A stretch of DNA of 64,000 nucleotides. Origin: JBBQKG01 sp038326655. GTDB lineage: Bacteria > Actinomycetota > Thermoleophilia > Solirubrobacterales > JBBDJG01. Below the pieces are notes generated by a model. It made no database searches. It had not been told where the DNA came from and worked only from the letters and a program-made list of their open reading frames with translations. Positions 13,923 to 22,403 of the stretch are shown here, one piece after another. Numbering within the stretch: position 1 is the first letter of the stretch; each line of letters starts with the position of its first letter. Both the position numbers and the translations under genes were made by a program. The DNA is taken from the NCBI GenBank assembly GCA_038326655.1, contig JBBQKG010000009.1:30453-94452 (forward strand), read 5' to 3'.

Positions 13923-16427
13923 TCATTCGGCCGATCGCAGGACGTCTTCGAGCAGCGTGCGATAGCGCTGGGCGAGCTGCGCCGACTCCGCGCTGTCGAC
14001 GCCCTCGGCGTAAATGTGAAACAGCGGCTCGTCGGGATCGGGGACGAGTTGGGCCCAGCCCCCGTTCTCCTCGACCCGGATGCCGTCGGCGTGCTCCACC
14101 CGGACGTCCTTGACCCGTTCCGACAGCTCCCGCATCGCGAGGCCCTTCAAGCTCCAGGGCACCGGCGCCCGCTGGTGGATCAACGCGCTCTCCGGCACCT
14201 CGGCGCACAGCTCCGAGACCGGGCGTTGCTCGAGCGCGAGCAGCTCGAGCACCTTCGCCAGGCTCATCACGGCGTCGAATCCGGGCTGCACGCCGGGAAA
14301 GGAGTAGCCGCCGTCGGGCGAGCCCGCGAACACCACGTCCTCGCGGGCGGCCGCCTCGACCAGGCCGGCCTGCGTGATGCCGGCGTGCACGATCTCGGCG
14401 CCGTACTCCGTCGCGATCGACTCGGCCGCCCGCGAGACGTTCGCGGGCAGCACGATCTTGCCGCGGCCGGCGTAGTGCTTCGCGACGAGTCCGACGAGCA
14501 GATAGAGCGCCGTCTCGGGCGGAATCTCGCGGGCCTGCTCGTCGATCAGGATCACGCGCTCGGCGCCGCGATCGAACACGACGCCGAAGTTCGCGCCCAT
14601 CGCCTCGACCAGCCGCCGCGTCTGCGTCGTGAACGCCGGCAGGTCGGCGGCCAGGATCGCCTGCTCGTCGGGGTCCATGAACGAGTGGGTCGAGAAGGAC
14701 TCGACCCGCAGCGAGCGCAGGAGCGACGGCATCACGATCGCCGCGCTCGAATACGCATAGTCGAGCGCAATCCGGAATCGGGCCGCGCGGATGTGCTCCA
14801 CGTCCACGTTTGCGAGCAGTTCGCTCACGTAGGCCTCGTTGACCCGGGGCGGGAACGAGAGCTCTCCGAGCTGGTTGAGCAGGGAGCGCCGCCATTCCTG
14901 CCGGTTGAAGTACTTCTCGACGTCCTTGCGGGTGGTGTCGCTCGCGAGCGTGCCGTTGCCCTCGAAGAACATGATCTGGATGCGCTCGGGGTCGCGGTCG
15001 GAGATCTTTACGTGGAAGCCGCCCGGGGAGGTCGTGTTGCGGACCTCGAACCGCGTGATCGCCGCCGTCGCGGTGCGAAGGTCCTCGACCGATACCCCCG
15101 TCGCGACGATCCCGGCGATCATCGCCCGCTTGATCATCCGCGAGGCCGGGTGCGCATCGCGGCTGGCGACGACCTTGTCCCCGCTCCGCAGCGCCGTCCC
15201 GTAGGCCATCGCGAGGCGGGTCGCGGTCTCCGGGGTGATGTCGACGTTCACGATCCCGGTGACGCCATCGTCGGTGAACAGCGTGGAGGCGCCGCGCGGC
15301 TGCCAGATCAGCGATCGCTGGACATGCGCGCCGGTCTCGACCCGCTTGAAGGGGTAGATCCGCACGTGGGGCGCGATCGTGCTCTGCTCGCCGATCGAGC
15401 ACTCGTCGCCGACCACGGCGCCCTCCGCGATCGAGGCGTGGGCGCGGATCTCGCAGCTCTTGCCGATCACGGCTCCGCGAATCTGCGAGCGCGGACCGAG
15501 GTAGGTGTTCGAATCGACCACGCAATGCTCGGTCTCGCAGAACTCCTTCACGATCACGTTGTTGCCGAGCACGGTGTACGGGCCGATCGAGGCGGTGGCG
15601 TCGATCGAGCAGTAGTTGCCGATCACAGCCGGGCCGCGGATCTGCTCGATGTTCTCGGCGAGCGACCCCTCCCCCACGTACACGTTGTCGCGCAGCCGCA
15701 CGCCCGGCAGCTGCAGGGCGACCTTGCCGTCGAGCGCGTCCTGGTTGGCTTCCTGGAACTGGGTGATGTTGCCAATGTCCCGCCAGTAGCCGTCCGCGAT
15801 CCACCCGTAGAGCGGCACGCCGTCCGCGAGCAGCTTCGGGAACAGCTCCTTGGAGAAGTCGAACGGCTGGTCCGCAGGGATCTCCGCGAGCACCTCCGGC
15901 TCGAGCGCATAGACGCCGGTGTTGATCGTGTCCGAGAAGACCTCGCCCCAGGTCGGCTTCTCGAGGAAGCGCTCGATCCGCCCGTCCTCGGCCGTGATCA
16001 CCACGCCGAACTCGAGCGGGTCGGGCACGCGCTTCAGCGCCAGCGTCGCGGCCGCGCCCCGCTCGCGGTGGAACCGCAGGAGCGCGCCGAGGTCCATGTC
16101 CGTGACCGCGTCGCCGCTCACGACCAGAAAGGTCTCGTCGAGGTAGTGCTCGACCAGCTTGACGCTTCCGGCCGTCCCGGCTGGAACCTCTTCCACCGAG
16201 TAATCGAGCTCCACGCCGAGATGAGCGCCCTCGCCGAAGTAGCCGCGGATCATCTGCGGCATGTAGGCGAGGGTCGCGACCACGTTCGTGATCCCGTGCC
16301 GGCAAACCAGCTCGAGGATGTGCTCCATGCACGGCTTCCCGGCGACGGGCACCATCGGCTTCGGCTGGTTGGAGGTGAGCGGCCGGAGCCTCGTGCCTTC
16401 GCCGCCTCCCATCACGACGGCCTTCAC
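13923..16427 (-). CDS. Sugar-phosphate nucleotidyltransferase/phosphomannomutase-like fusion
   Basis: 834 residues. Residues 1-235 are a nucleotidyltransferase with GGGEGTRLRPLT (8-18) and SGDAVTDMD (104-112). Residues about 245-375 are left-handed beta-helix hexapeptide repeats (for example GPAVIGNYCSIDATASIG). Residues about 380-834 resemble phosphoglucomutase/phosphomannomutase. In the last part the phosphoserine loop reads ASRDAHPASR (421-430) and the metal loop expected as DxDxD/R reads FDRGAER (618-624), so mutase activity is doubtful. The product of the N-terminal half is likely GDP-mannose or another NDP-sugar for cell-envelope glycans. The same three-part architecture occurs in cyanobacteria and actinobacteria. 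The 5' end is followed by a CDP-alcohol phosphatidyltransferase gene upstream. Confidence 0.85.
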   Translation of the reverse strand: MKAVVMGGGEGTRLRPLTSNQPKPMVPVAGKPCMEHILELVCRHGITNVVATLAYMPQMIRGYFGEGAHLGVELDYSVEEVPAGTAGSVKLVEHYLDETFLVVSGDAVTDMDLGALLRFHRERGAAATLALKRVPDPLEFGVVITAEDGRIERFLEKPTWGEVFSDTINTGVYALEPEVLAEIPADQPFDFSKELFPKLLADGVPLYGWIADGYWRDIGNITQFQEANQDALDGKVALQLPGVRLRDNVYVGEGSLAENIEQIRGPAVIGNYCSIDATASIGPYTVLGNNVIVKEFCETEHCVVDSNTYLGPRSQIRGAVIGKSCEIRAHASIAEGAVVGDECSIGEQSTIAPHVRIYPFKRVETGAHVQRSLIWQPRGASTLFTDDGVTGIVNVDITPETATRLAMAYGTALRSGDKVVASRDAHPASRMIKRAMIAGIVATGVSVEDLRTATAAITRFEVRNTTSPGGFHVKISDRDPERIQIMFFEGNGTLASDTTRKDVEKYFNRQEWRRSLLNQLGELSFPPRVNEAYVSELLANVDVEHIRAARFRIALDYAYSSAAIVMPSLLRSLRVESFSTHSFMDPDEQAILAADLPAFTTQTRRLVEAMGANFGVVFDRGAERVILIDEQAREIPPETALYLLVGLVAKHYAGRGKIVLPANVSRAAESIATEYGAEIVHAGITQAGLVEAAAREDVVFAGSPDGGYSFPGVQPGFDAVMSLAKVLELLALEQRPVSELCAEVPESALIHQRAPVPWSLKGLAMRELSERVKDVRVEHADGIRVEENGGWAQLVPDPDEPLFHIYAEGVDSAESAQLAQRYRTLLEDVLRSAE

Positions 16428-16475
16428 GACGTCAAGTCTCGCAGCCCCGACGCTCGAAAGCGGCGACCGGGAATC

Positions 16476-17111
16476 TCACCCGATGTCAGCGATCCGACGG
16501 CGGGACCTCAGCTCGACGGCGGCCGATCGAACGTAGAGGGCGGTCGCGGCCAGCGAACCCGCGAGACCGAGGTACAGCGAGGCCTCGTCGAGCCCGTCCC
16601 AGCCGAAGAGCGCGAACGCGAAGGCCGACATCGTCGGCCAGACCGCGAGGCGGCCGACCCAGTTGATGTGCAGGTCGAGGCCGCGCCGCAGTGCGGCGGA
16701 GACCAGCAGCACCGTCACCAGCTCGCGTGCGACCAGGATCGCAAGCGCCCAGCGCGGCAGGAGCTCGAACTTCCAGGCCACGATCACGCCGGTGACGACC
16801 ACGAGGCGGTCGAGCAGCGGGTCCATGAGCGCGCCGAGGCGGCTGTACTGACCCGTCAGGCGGGCCACGATGCCGTCCAGGTAGTCGCCCCAGGCAGCGG
16901 CCGCAAAGCAGACGGTCGCGATCGGCACCCGGCCGTCGTCGGACGACAGCGCGATCACGAGAAACGCACCCAGCAGGGCGAGCCGGGCGTAGCCGACCAG
17001 GTTCGGCAGCGTGAGCGGGCGAAGCGGCGCGCCCGCGCGCGTCGCGGGCGGGTCGGGGCCACCACGCTTCAGGCCGAACGTGCGCGCCTTGCCCTTTGCC
17101 CCGGAGCTCAT
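16476..17111 (-). CDS. CDP-alcohol phosphatidyltransferase (PgsA-like)
   Basis: 211 residues with several membrane helices and the full signature DGIVARLTGQYSRLGALMDPLLD, that is DG-x2-AR-x8-G-x3-D-x3-D, at about residues 80-102. The enzyme swaps CMP of CDP-diacylglycerol for an alcohol phosphate. Phosphatidylglycerophosphate synthase is the most likely activity, but phosphatidylinositol-phosphate synthase cannot be excluded. ATG 17111 overlaps the proS stop codon by 1-4 nt (ATGA), so it is translated after proS. A basic N-terminal stretch of about 25 residues precedes the first helix. The gene for its substrate, cdsA, is at 32065-32895. Confidence 0.85.
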   Translation of the reverse strand: MSSGAKGKARTFGLKRGGPDPPATRAGAPLRPLTLPNLVGYARLALLGAFLVIALSSDDGRVPIATVCFAAAAWGDYLDGIVARLTGQYSRLGALMDPLLDRLVVVTGVIVAWKFELLPRWALAILVARELVTVLLVSAALRRGLDLHINWVGRLAVWPTMSAFAFALFGWDGLDEASLYLGLAGSLAATALYVRSAAVELRSRRRIADIG

Positions 17112-18802
17112 CAGGGCAGCTCGGCCAGCAGCGCGCGCAGCGCCGCGGCAGCGCCCTCGATCGGGGCCGAGCGCTTCTCCATCCCGCGGCGCACCTGCAC
17201 CTCCAGCTCGCCCGACTCGAGCGATCGCCGGCCGGCGACCACGCGCAGCGGGCACCCGAGCAGCTCCGCCTCGACGAACTTCTCCCCGGGGCTTGCCTGC
17301 CGGTCGTCGTACAGGACGTCGAGCCCGGCCTCGGAAAGCTCTTCATAGAGGCGCTCCCCGAGCGCGTGCTCGTCGCTGGCGGGCTTGCCGAGGGCGACCA
17401 GGTGCACGGCAAAGGGCGCGATCGACGCCGGCCATGAGATGCCGTGTTCGTCGGCGTACTGCTCGACGGCCGCGGCCGCGATCCGGGCGGGCCCGATCCC
17501 GTAGCTGCCCATCACGACCGGGCGCTCGTGGCCGGACTCGTCCAGGTAGGTCGCGCCGAGCGGCTCCGAATATCGCGTTCCGAGCTTGAAGATGTTGCCG
17601 ACCTCGATCGCGGGCTCGATCTCGATCGTGCCGCCGAGCGGGCAGCGGTCCCCCGCCTCCACCCTGCGCACGTCGGCGAACCTGGCAGTGAAGTCGCGGC
17701 CGGGCTCGACCCCGCGGAGGTGAAAGCCGCTCCGGTTTGCGCCGGTCACGTACACGCCGCGCTCGAGGGCCGCGTCGGCGAGCACGTCGACCGAGGCGCC
17801 GACGGGCCCGATGAACCCGGGCTCGGCGCCGAAGGTGGCAACGATCTCCGCCTCGGTCGAGGGCCGGAACTCGGAGCCGAGCGCGTTTCGCAGCTTGATT
17901 TCGTTCATCGTGTGATCGCCCCGCACGAGCACGAGCGTCGTGCCCCCGTCCGGGGTCACGACCGGAAGCGCCTTGATGAGCGTTTCCGGCGAGGTCGCGA
18001 GCAGCGCCGAGACCTCCTCGATCGTGCGCGAATCGGGCGTCTCGACCGGCTCCGGGCGCTCGAGCGGCTCCGGGAACGAGAACTGCGGCGGGGTGCCGGT
18101 CGCGATCTCGACGTTCGCCGCGTAGCCCGCCGCGGACAGCGCGACCTCGTTCTCGCCGGCCGGGCACGGCGCCATGTACTCGTGCGCGCCCAGGCCACCC
18201 ATCATCCCGACATCCGACTCGACGCGATACCAGCGCAGCCCGCAACGGTCGAAGATCCGGTCGTAGGCGGTGATGTGCTTGCCGTAGGACTCGCCCAGGC
18301 CCCGCTCGTCGCGATCGAAGCTGTACGCGTCCTTCATCACGAACTCGCGCGTACGAAGCACGCCGGCGCGGGGGCGCGCCTCGTCTCGCTCCTTGATCTG
18401 GAACTGGTAGAGGATCAGCGGGAGGTCCCGGTAGGAGCGGATCTCACGGGAGGCATGGAATGTGACCGCCTCCTCGTGCGTCATCGCGAGCACCATCGGC
18501 CGGTCGTTGCGGTCGCGCAGCTTGAAGAGCTCGGGAATCTCGGCACGCCCGGTCCGGCGCCAGAGCTCCTCGGGCTGGAGCACCGGCATCAGCAGCTCGA
18601 GCGCCCCGACCGCGTCGAGCTCGGATCGGATGACCGCCTCGATTCGGCGGTGGACGCGCAAGCCGGCCGGCAGCCACGTCCACATGCCGGCGCCGAGCTG
18701 ACGAACCAGGCCCGCGCGGACCATCAGCACATGCGAGATCGCCTCCGCGTCGGCGGGCGGCTCCTTGACGGTCGGCAGGAAGTAGCGGCTGAGGCGCGTC
18801 AC
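17111..18802 (-). CDS. proS: Prolyl-tRNA synthetase (bacterial type)
   Basis: 563 residues from GTG 18802. Class II motifs are visible: motif 2 region FQIKERDEARPRAGVLRTREFVMKDAYSF and motif 3 GSYGIGPARIAAAAVEQ. The INS editing domain between motifs 2 and 3, about residues 225-385, is present, so this is the bacterial long form. The C-terminal anticodon-binding domain contains VLYDDRQASPGEKF. An ATG at 18814 is in frame, but it lies inside TATGCT, a -10-like hexamer exactly 7 nt before GTG 18802. Homologs begin near TRLSRYFLPT, so 18802 is preferred and the mRNA is probably leaderless. The product charges tRNA-Pro in the cytosol. Confidence 0.95.
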   Translation of the reverse strand: MTRLSRYFLPTVKEPPADAEAISHVLMVRAGLVRQLGAGMWTWLPAGLRVHRRIEAVIRSELDAVGALELLMPVLQPEELWRRTGRAEIPELFKLRDRNDRPMVLAMTHEEAVTFHASREIRSYRDLPLILYQFQIKERDEARPRAGVLRTREFVMKDAYSFDRDERGLGESYGKHITAYDRIFDRCGLRWYRVESDVGMMGGLGAHEYMAPCPAGENEVALSAAGYAANVEIATGTPPQFSFPEPLERPEPVETPDSRTIEEVSALLATSPETLIKALPVVTPDGGTTLVLVRGDHTMNEIKLRNALGSEFRPSTEAEIVATFGAEPGFIGPVGASVDVLADAALERGVYVTGANRSGFHLRGVEPGRDFTARFADVRRVEAGDRCPLGGTIEIEPAIEVGNIFKLGTRYSEPLGATYLDESGHERPVVMGSYGIGPARIAAAAVEQYADEHGISWPASIAPFAVHLVALGKPASDEHALGERLYEELSEAGLDVLYDDRQASPGEKFVEAELLGCPLRVVAGRRSLESGELEVQVRRGMEKRSAPIEGAAAALRALLAELP

Positions 18803-18886
18803 GCCGGGGAGCATATTTGCGGCGGGGGGTTGCCCCGTTGCAAGCGGCGGATCCGGGGTGCGCGCCGTCTAAGGTAGGCCCTTCGC

Positions 18887-20824
18887 GTGACCGTGAAGTC
18901 CCCCCGCACGGCCTCTGTTTCCCTGCGAGCGCTCCTTCCCGGTGCGCTCCGCCTTTGCACGGCGCTTTGCGTGTGCGTTGGCCTGGCCCTCTGTGCGTGC
19001 CTCGTCGCGCCGTTTTACGGCACCGCCCGCGCGGACAGGCCCACGGCGGGCGCCCTCTACCAGGACGGCCAGTCCGGCCGCTATCTGCTGGGCGGCTCGT
19101 GGTACGGCCGTGCGGACCCCCGCGACCGCGGCCGGAAGCTCGGCTGGCCGAGCAAGCCGAGCCTCGCCGGCTGGCAGGAGACGACGGTGCCGAACGCCGC
19201 CAACGCCGGCGACTACTCGCGCCGCAGCTACCTCGGCGGCACGTGGTGGTACAGGAAGGACTTCGAGCTGCCGCGGTCGCGCACGGCTGCGACCTGGCTG
19301 GTGCGGTTCGAGTCGGTCAACTTCAGGGCCACCGTCTGGCTGAACGGGCGGCGGATCGGCAGCCACGCGGGTGCCTATCTGCCCTTCGAGCTGATCGCGC
19401 GGCGGGCCCACCCGACGGGCCCGAATCAGCTCGTCGTGCGCGTCGACAGCCGGCGGGGCGAGCTGGACGTGCCGAACGTGGGGCGCCGAAGCGGAGGCCG
19501 GTACGTCGGCGGCTGGTGGAACTACGCCGGGATCCTGCGTGAGGTCTACCTGCGCAAGGTCGACCGGCTGGACTTCGCGAGCGTGCTCGCCCGCCCCGAG
19601 CTTCCGTGCCGCACCTGCCCCGCGACCGTCCAACTGCGGGCGATCGTCGCGAACTACGACGACCTGCCGGCCGGCGCGGAGATCGACGGCCAGATCGGCG
19701 GCGAGAAGATCTCGTTCACGCCCGGCGCCGTCCCCGCCCGAGGGCTGAGCCTCTTCCGCACGAGCGTGCGGATCCAGAGCCCGCGCCTGTGGAGCCCGGC
19801 GGCCCCCAACCTGTACCGGATCGCGCTGCGGCTGAGGGTCAACGGGCGCATCGTCCAGCAATACACCCTGCATACGGGGATCCGGAGCATCGAGGTAACC
19901 ACCGACGGGCGCCTGCTCCTGAACGGGGAGCAGCTCACGCTGCGTGGAGCCGGCGTGCACGAGGACGATCCGCAGCGCGGCGCGGCGCTGGGCGCGGCCG
20001 AGCTGCGCAGCAGCATCGACATGCTGCGCGACCTCGGCGCCAACATGACGCGGGCCCACTATCCCCTGCACCCGCTGACGCTCGAGCTGGCCGATCGCTA
20101 CGGCATCCTGGTCTGGTCCGAGGTGCCGGTCTACCAGCTGCGAGATGCGCTGTTTCGCCGCGTGCGGGTGCGGCGTCAGGCAACCGGGATGGTGAGGGCG
20201 ATGGTGAACCGCGACCGCAGCCATCCCTCGGTCCTGGTCTGGAGCCTCGGCAACGAGAACACGACCCGGCCTGGCCCGGGATACACCCGCTACGTCACCT
20301 CGGCCGCGCGGATCGTGAGGCAGCTCGACCCCACGCGCCTGGTCGGGCTCTCCTTCGAGGGCTATCCGGCGGTCGGCCGCCAGAGCCTCTACGCGCAGGT
20401 CGACGCCCTCGGCGTCAACGACTACTTCGGGTGGTATTCAGGACCGCACGGGTCGCTCGCCGACCGCGCCCGGGTCGGGCCTTACCTGGACGGCCTCCAT
20501 CGGGACTATCCGAGCCTGGCGCTATTCGTGACGGAGTTCGGCGCCGAGGCCAACCGCCCCGGCCCCGCGACCGAGAAAGGAACGTACGCCTTCCAGCAGG
20601 ACTTCCTCACCTACCACTTGAACGTGTTTGCGACGAGACCCTTCATAAACGGCGCGCTGGTCTGGAGCCTGAGGGATTTCCACGTGAAGCCCGGGTACGA
20701 CGGCGGGAACCCCAAGCCCCACTCCCCCATGAACGAGAAGGGCCTGGTCGACTCGAACGGGTCCAGGAAGCCCGCCTTCGACACGGTCAAGGCGCTCTTC
20801 CAGGGTGTGACGAAACCGAAATAG
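18887..20824 (+). CDS. Exported glycoside hydrolase family 2 protein
   Basis: 645 residues from GTG 18887. A basic N-terminus and a hydrophobic stretch (about 18-45) form a signal peptide or anchor. A sugar-binding jelly roll follows (about 60-225, with YLGGTWWYRKDFELP and WNYAGILREVYL), then an Ig-like domain and a TIM barrel. The acid/base Glu457 lies in WSLGNEN and the nucleophile Glu550 in LFVTEFG, as in beta-galactosidases and beta-glucuronidases. GAGVHEDDPQRG and ANMTRAHYPLH are other GH2 landmarks. It heads a plus-strand cluster with three GH-A-like paralogs. The specific sugar cannot be inferred. Confidence 0.9.
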   Translation: MTVKSPRTASVSLRALLPGALRLCTALCVCVGLALCACLVAPFYGTARADRPTAGALYQDGQSGRYLLGGSWYGRADPRDRGRKLGWPSKPSLAGWQETTVPNAANAGDYSRRSYLGGTWWYRKDFELPRSRTAATWLVRFESVNFRATVWLNGRRIGSHAGAYLPFELIARRAHPTGPNQLVVRVDSRRGELDVPNVGRRSGGRYVGGWWNYAGILREVYLRKVDRLDFASVLARPELPCRTCPATVQLRAIVANYDDLPAGAEIDGQIGGEKISFTPGAVPARGLSLFRTSVRIQSPRLWSPAAPNLYRIALRLRVNGRIVQQYTLHTGIRSIEVTTDGRLLLNGEQLTLRGAGVHEDDPQRGAALGAAELRSSIDMLRDLGANMTRAHYPLHPLTLELADRYGILVWSEVPVYQLRDALFRRVRVRRQATGMVRAMVNRDRSHPSVLVWSLGNENTTRPGPGYTRYVTSAARIVRQLDPTRLVGLSFEGYPAVGRQSLYAQVDALGVNDYFGWYSGPHGSLADRARVGPYLDGLHRDYPSLALFVTEFGAEANRPGPATEKGTYAFQQDFLTYHLNVFATRPFINGALVWSLRDFHVKPGYDGGNPKPHSPMNEKGLVDSNGSRKPAFDTVKALFQGVTKPK

Positions 20825-20900
20825 GCGCACGAACGCCGCAACCCCTGACGCCTAAGTGCGTTAGCGAACCGAAGCGCCCGGCGGCGCAAAGGAGATTGGT

Positions 20901-22403
20901 ATGTCGGAAATCGGAAGTCGGAAATCAGTGATCAGCCCCGGCGCAGGACCGGCCGCTGGCCCCTGGCTGCTGCTTGCCGGCCTCGCCGCCGGTCTTGTCG
21001 TGTGCCTCGTGGGCTGCCTGCTGATCGCCGTGCCTCAGGCGCACGCGTCCAAGAGCCAGTGGTCGATCTTCGAAGACCACCCGACGCTCGTGCGCTCGGG
21101 CCCGATCGTGCGTGAGCAGACGCTCGACACGATCAAGGGGCTTGGCGCGGACACGTTGCGGATCGAGGTCAAGTGGGCGGAGGTCGCCCCCAGCCCGGCG
21201 GCGAGGAAGCAACCGGCCGTCGATACGACCGACCCCGGCGTCTATCCGGGCTTCCAGCCCTATGACGACCTGATCGTGCGGGCCGTCGCGAAAGGCTTTC
21301 GGGTGATGGTCACGCTTGCTCCCGACGCGCCGCGCTGGGCAACCTCGGGCGGTCGCGGCGGCAACTACAAGATCAGCGCCCCCCGGTTCGCGGCCTTTGC
21401 CCGCGCGGTCGGCCGGCGTTACTCGGGCTCCTACGGCGGCCTGCCGGCGGTCGGGTACTGGTCGATCTGGAACGAGCCCAACCACATCTTCTTCCTGAAG
21501 CCGCGCGCACAATCGGCGCGCGTCTACCGGGGCATGGTCCAGAGCGGCGTGCCCGCCCTGCGGGCAACCGCCCCGAAGGGCGCGAAGATCTTCGTCGGCG
21601 AGCTTGCGCCGGTGGGCACCGCGACCAAGGTGATCGGCCCGCTGCGCTTCATGCAGCAGTGGCTGTGCCTGGACAGCCGGTTCAAGCGCCTGCGCGGGCG
21701 CGCTGCCGCCAGGCAGGGTTGCAAGCACTTCAAGAAGGTGAGCGCGGACGGCTTCGCCCATCATCCCTACGGCCCGACGACAGCCGTCCCACGCCGCCGC
21801 GACATCATCAACATGCTCGCGATCCGGCGGCTCGGATCGGCCCTCGACAAGGCCGGCCGCGCAGGGCGCATCAAGCGTGGCCTGCCGATCTACAGCACGG
21901 AGTTCGGGTACCAGACCAACCCGCCCGACCCCTTCGTGAGCACCTCGCCCGCGCGCCAGGCGGAGCTGCTGAACAAGTTGGAGGAGTACTCCTACCGCTA
22001 TGCGCGGCTGAAGAGCTACTCGCAGTACCTCCTGTTCGACGACGTCGCGCGCTCGGGCTCGTCGGCGCTTCGCTGGGCCGGCTTCCAGACCGGGCTGCGA
22101 TTCTCGAACGGCAAGGAGAAGCCCGCCTTCGGCGCCTACATGCTCGCGCTGGTCGTCCACAAGCGCCGCGGCGGGGTGTCGATCTGGGGTCACGTCCGGC
22201 CCGGCACGGGCACGCGCTACGTGCAGCTGCAGCGACGCAGTGGCGGCACCTTCGTAGACGACGGAAGCCCGATCAAGACCAACTCCCGCGGCTACTTCAC
22301 CGCACAGCGCAAGCCGCGTGCGCAGTACCGCTACCAGGCCTTCGGCGGGCCGCCGAGCACCGCCGGCGCACTGGGCCTCTCAAGAGCGGCGGTGGCGCGA
22401 TGA
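20901..22403 (+). CDS. Secreted clan GH-A-like glycosidase, paralog 1
   Basis: 500 residues with a signal sequence or anchor (hydrophobic about 20-46, ending AHAS). The TIM-barrel core carries TLRIEVKWAEVAP, APRWATSGG, WSIWNEPNH with predicted acid/base Glu192, DGFAHHPYGP, and YSTEFGYQTNPPD with predicted nucleophile Glu334. This is the GH5/GH39-like pattern. Two cysteines in CLDSRFKRL...GCKHF are conserved in all three paralogs and may form a disulfide. The C-terminal 110 residues form a beta domain (SIWGHVRPGTGTRYVQLQ). An AGGAG (20890-20894) precedes ATG 20901. Its stop overlaps the next paralog's ATG by 4 nt. Substrate unknown. Confidence 0.8.
   Translation: MSEIGSRKSVISPGAGPAAGPWLLLAGLAAGLVVCLVGCLLIAVPQAHASKSQWSIFEDHPTLVRSGPIVREQTLDTIKGLGADTLRIEVKWAEVAPSPAARKQPAVDTTDPGVYPGFQPYDDLIVRAVAKGFRVMVTLAPDAPRWATSGGRGGNYKISAPRFAAFARAVGRRYSGSYGGLPAVGYWSIWNEPNHIFFLKPRAQSARVYRGMVQSGVPALRATAPKGAKIFVGELAPVGTATKVIGPLRFMQQWLCLDSRFKRLRGRAAARQGCKHFKKVSADGFAHHPYGPTTAVPRRRDIINMLAIRRLGSALDKAGRAGRIKRGLPIYSTEFGYQTNPPDPFVSTSPARQAELLNKLEEYSYRYARLKSYSQYLLFDDVARSGSSALRWAGFQTGLRFSNGKEKPAFGAYMLALVVHKRRGGVSIWGHVRPGTGTRYVQLQRRSGGTFVDDGSPIKTNSRGYFTAQRKPRAQYRYQAFGGPPSTAGALGLSRAAVAR

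Noticed and set aside
14016..17348. Very long open frame on the plus strand opposite the nucleotidyltransferase fusion and phosphatidyltransferase genes
   Set aside because: Arg/Asp/His-rich low-complexity translation, no motifs, and it is antisense to two clearly coding genes; a GC-rich shadow.
18803..18886. T-box or other riboswitch upstream of proS
   Set aside because: Only about 80 nt separate proS from a divergent gene, with no specifier-loop or antiterminator structure, and the -10 lies directly before the start codon.
20908..20932. Imperfect direct repeats GTCGGAAATCGGAAGTCGG at the start of glycosidase paralog 1
   Set aside because: They lie inside the coding sequence of the cytosolic N-terminus and have no sign of mobile or regulatory function.
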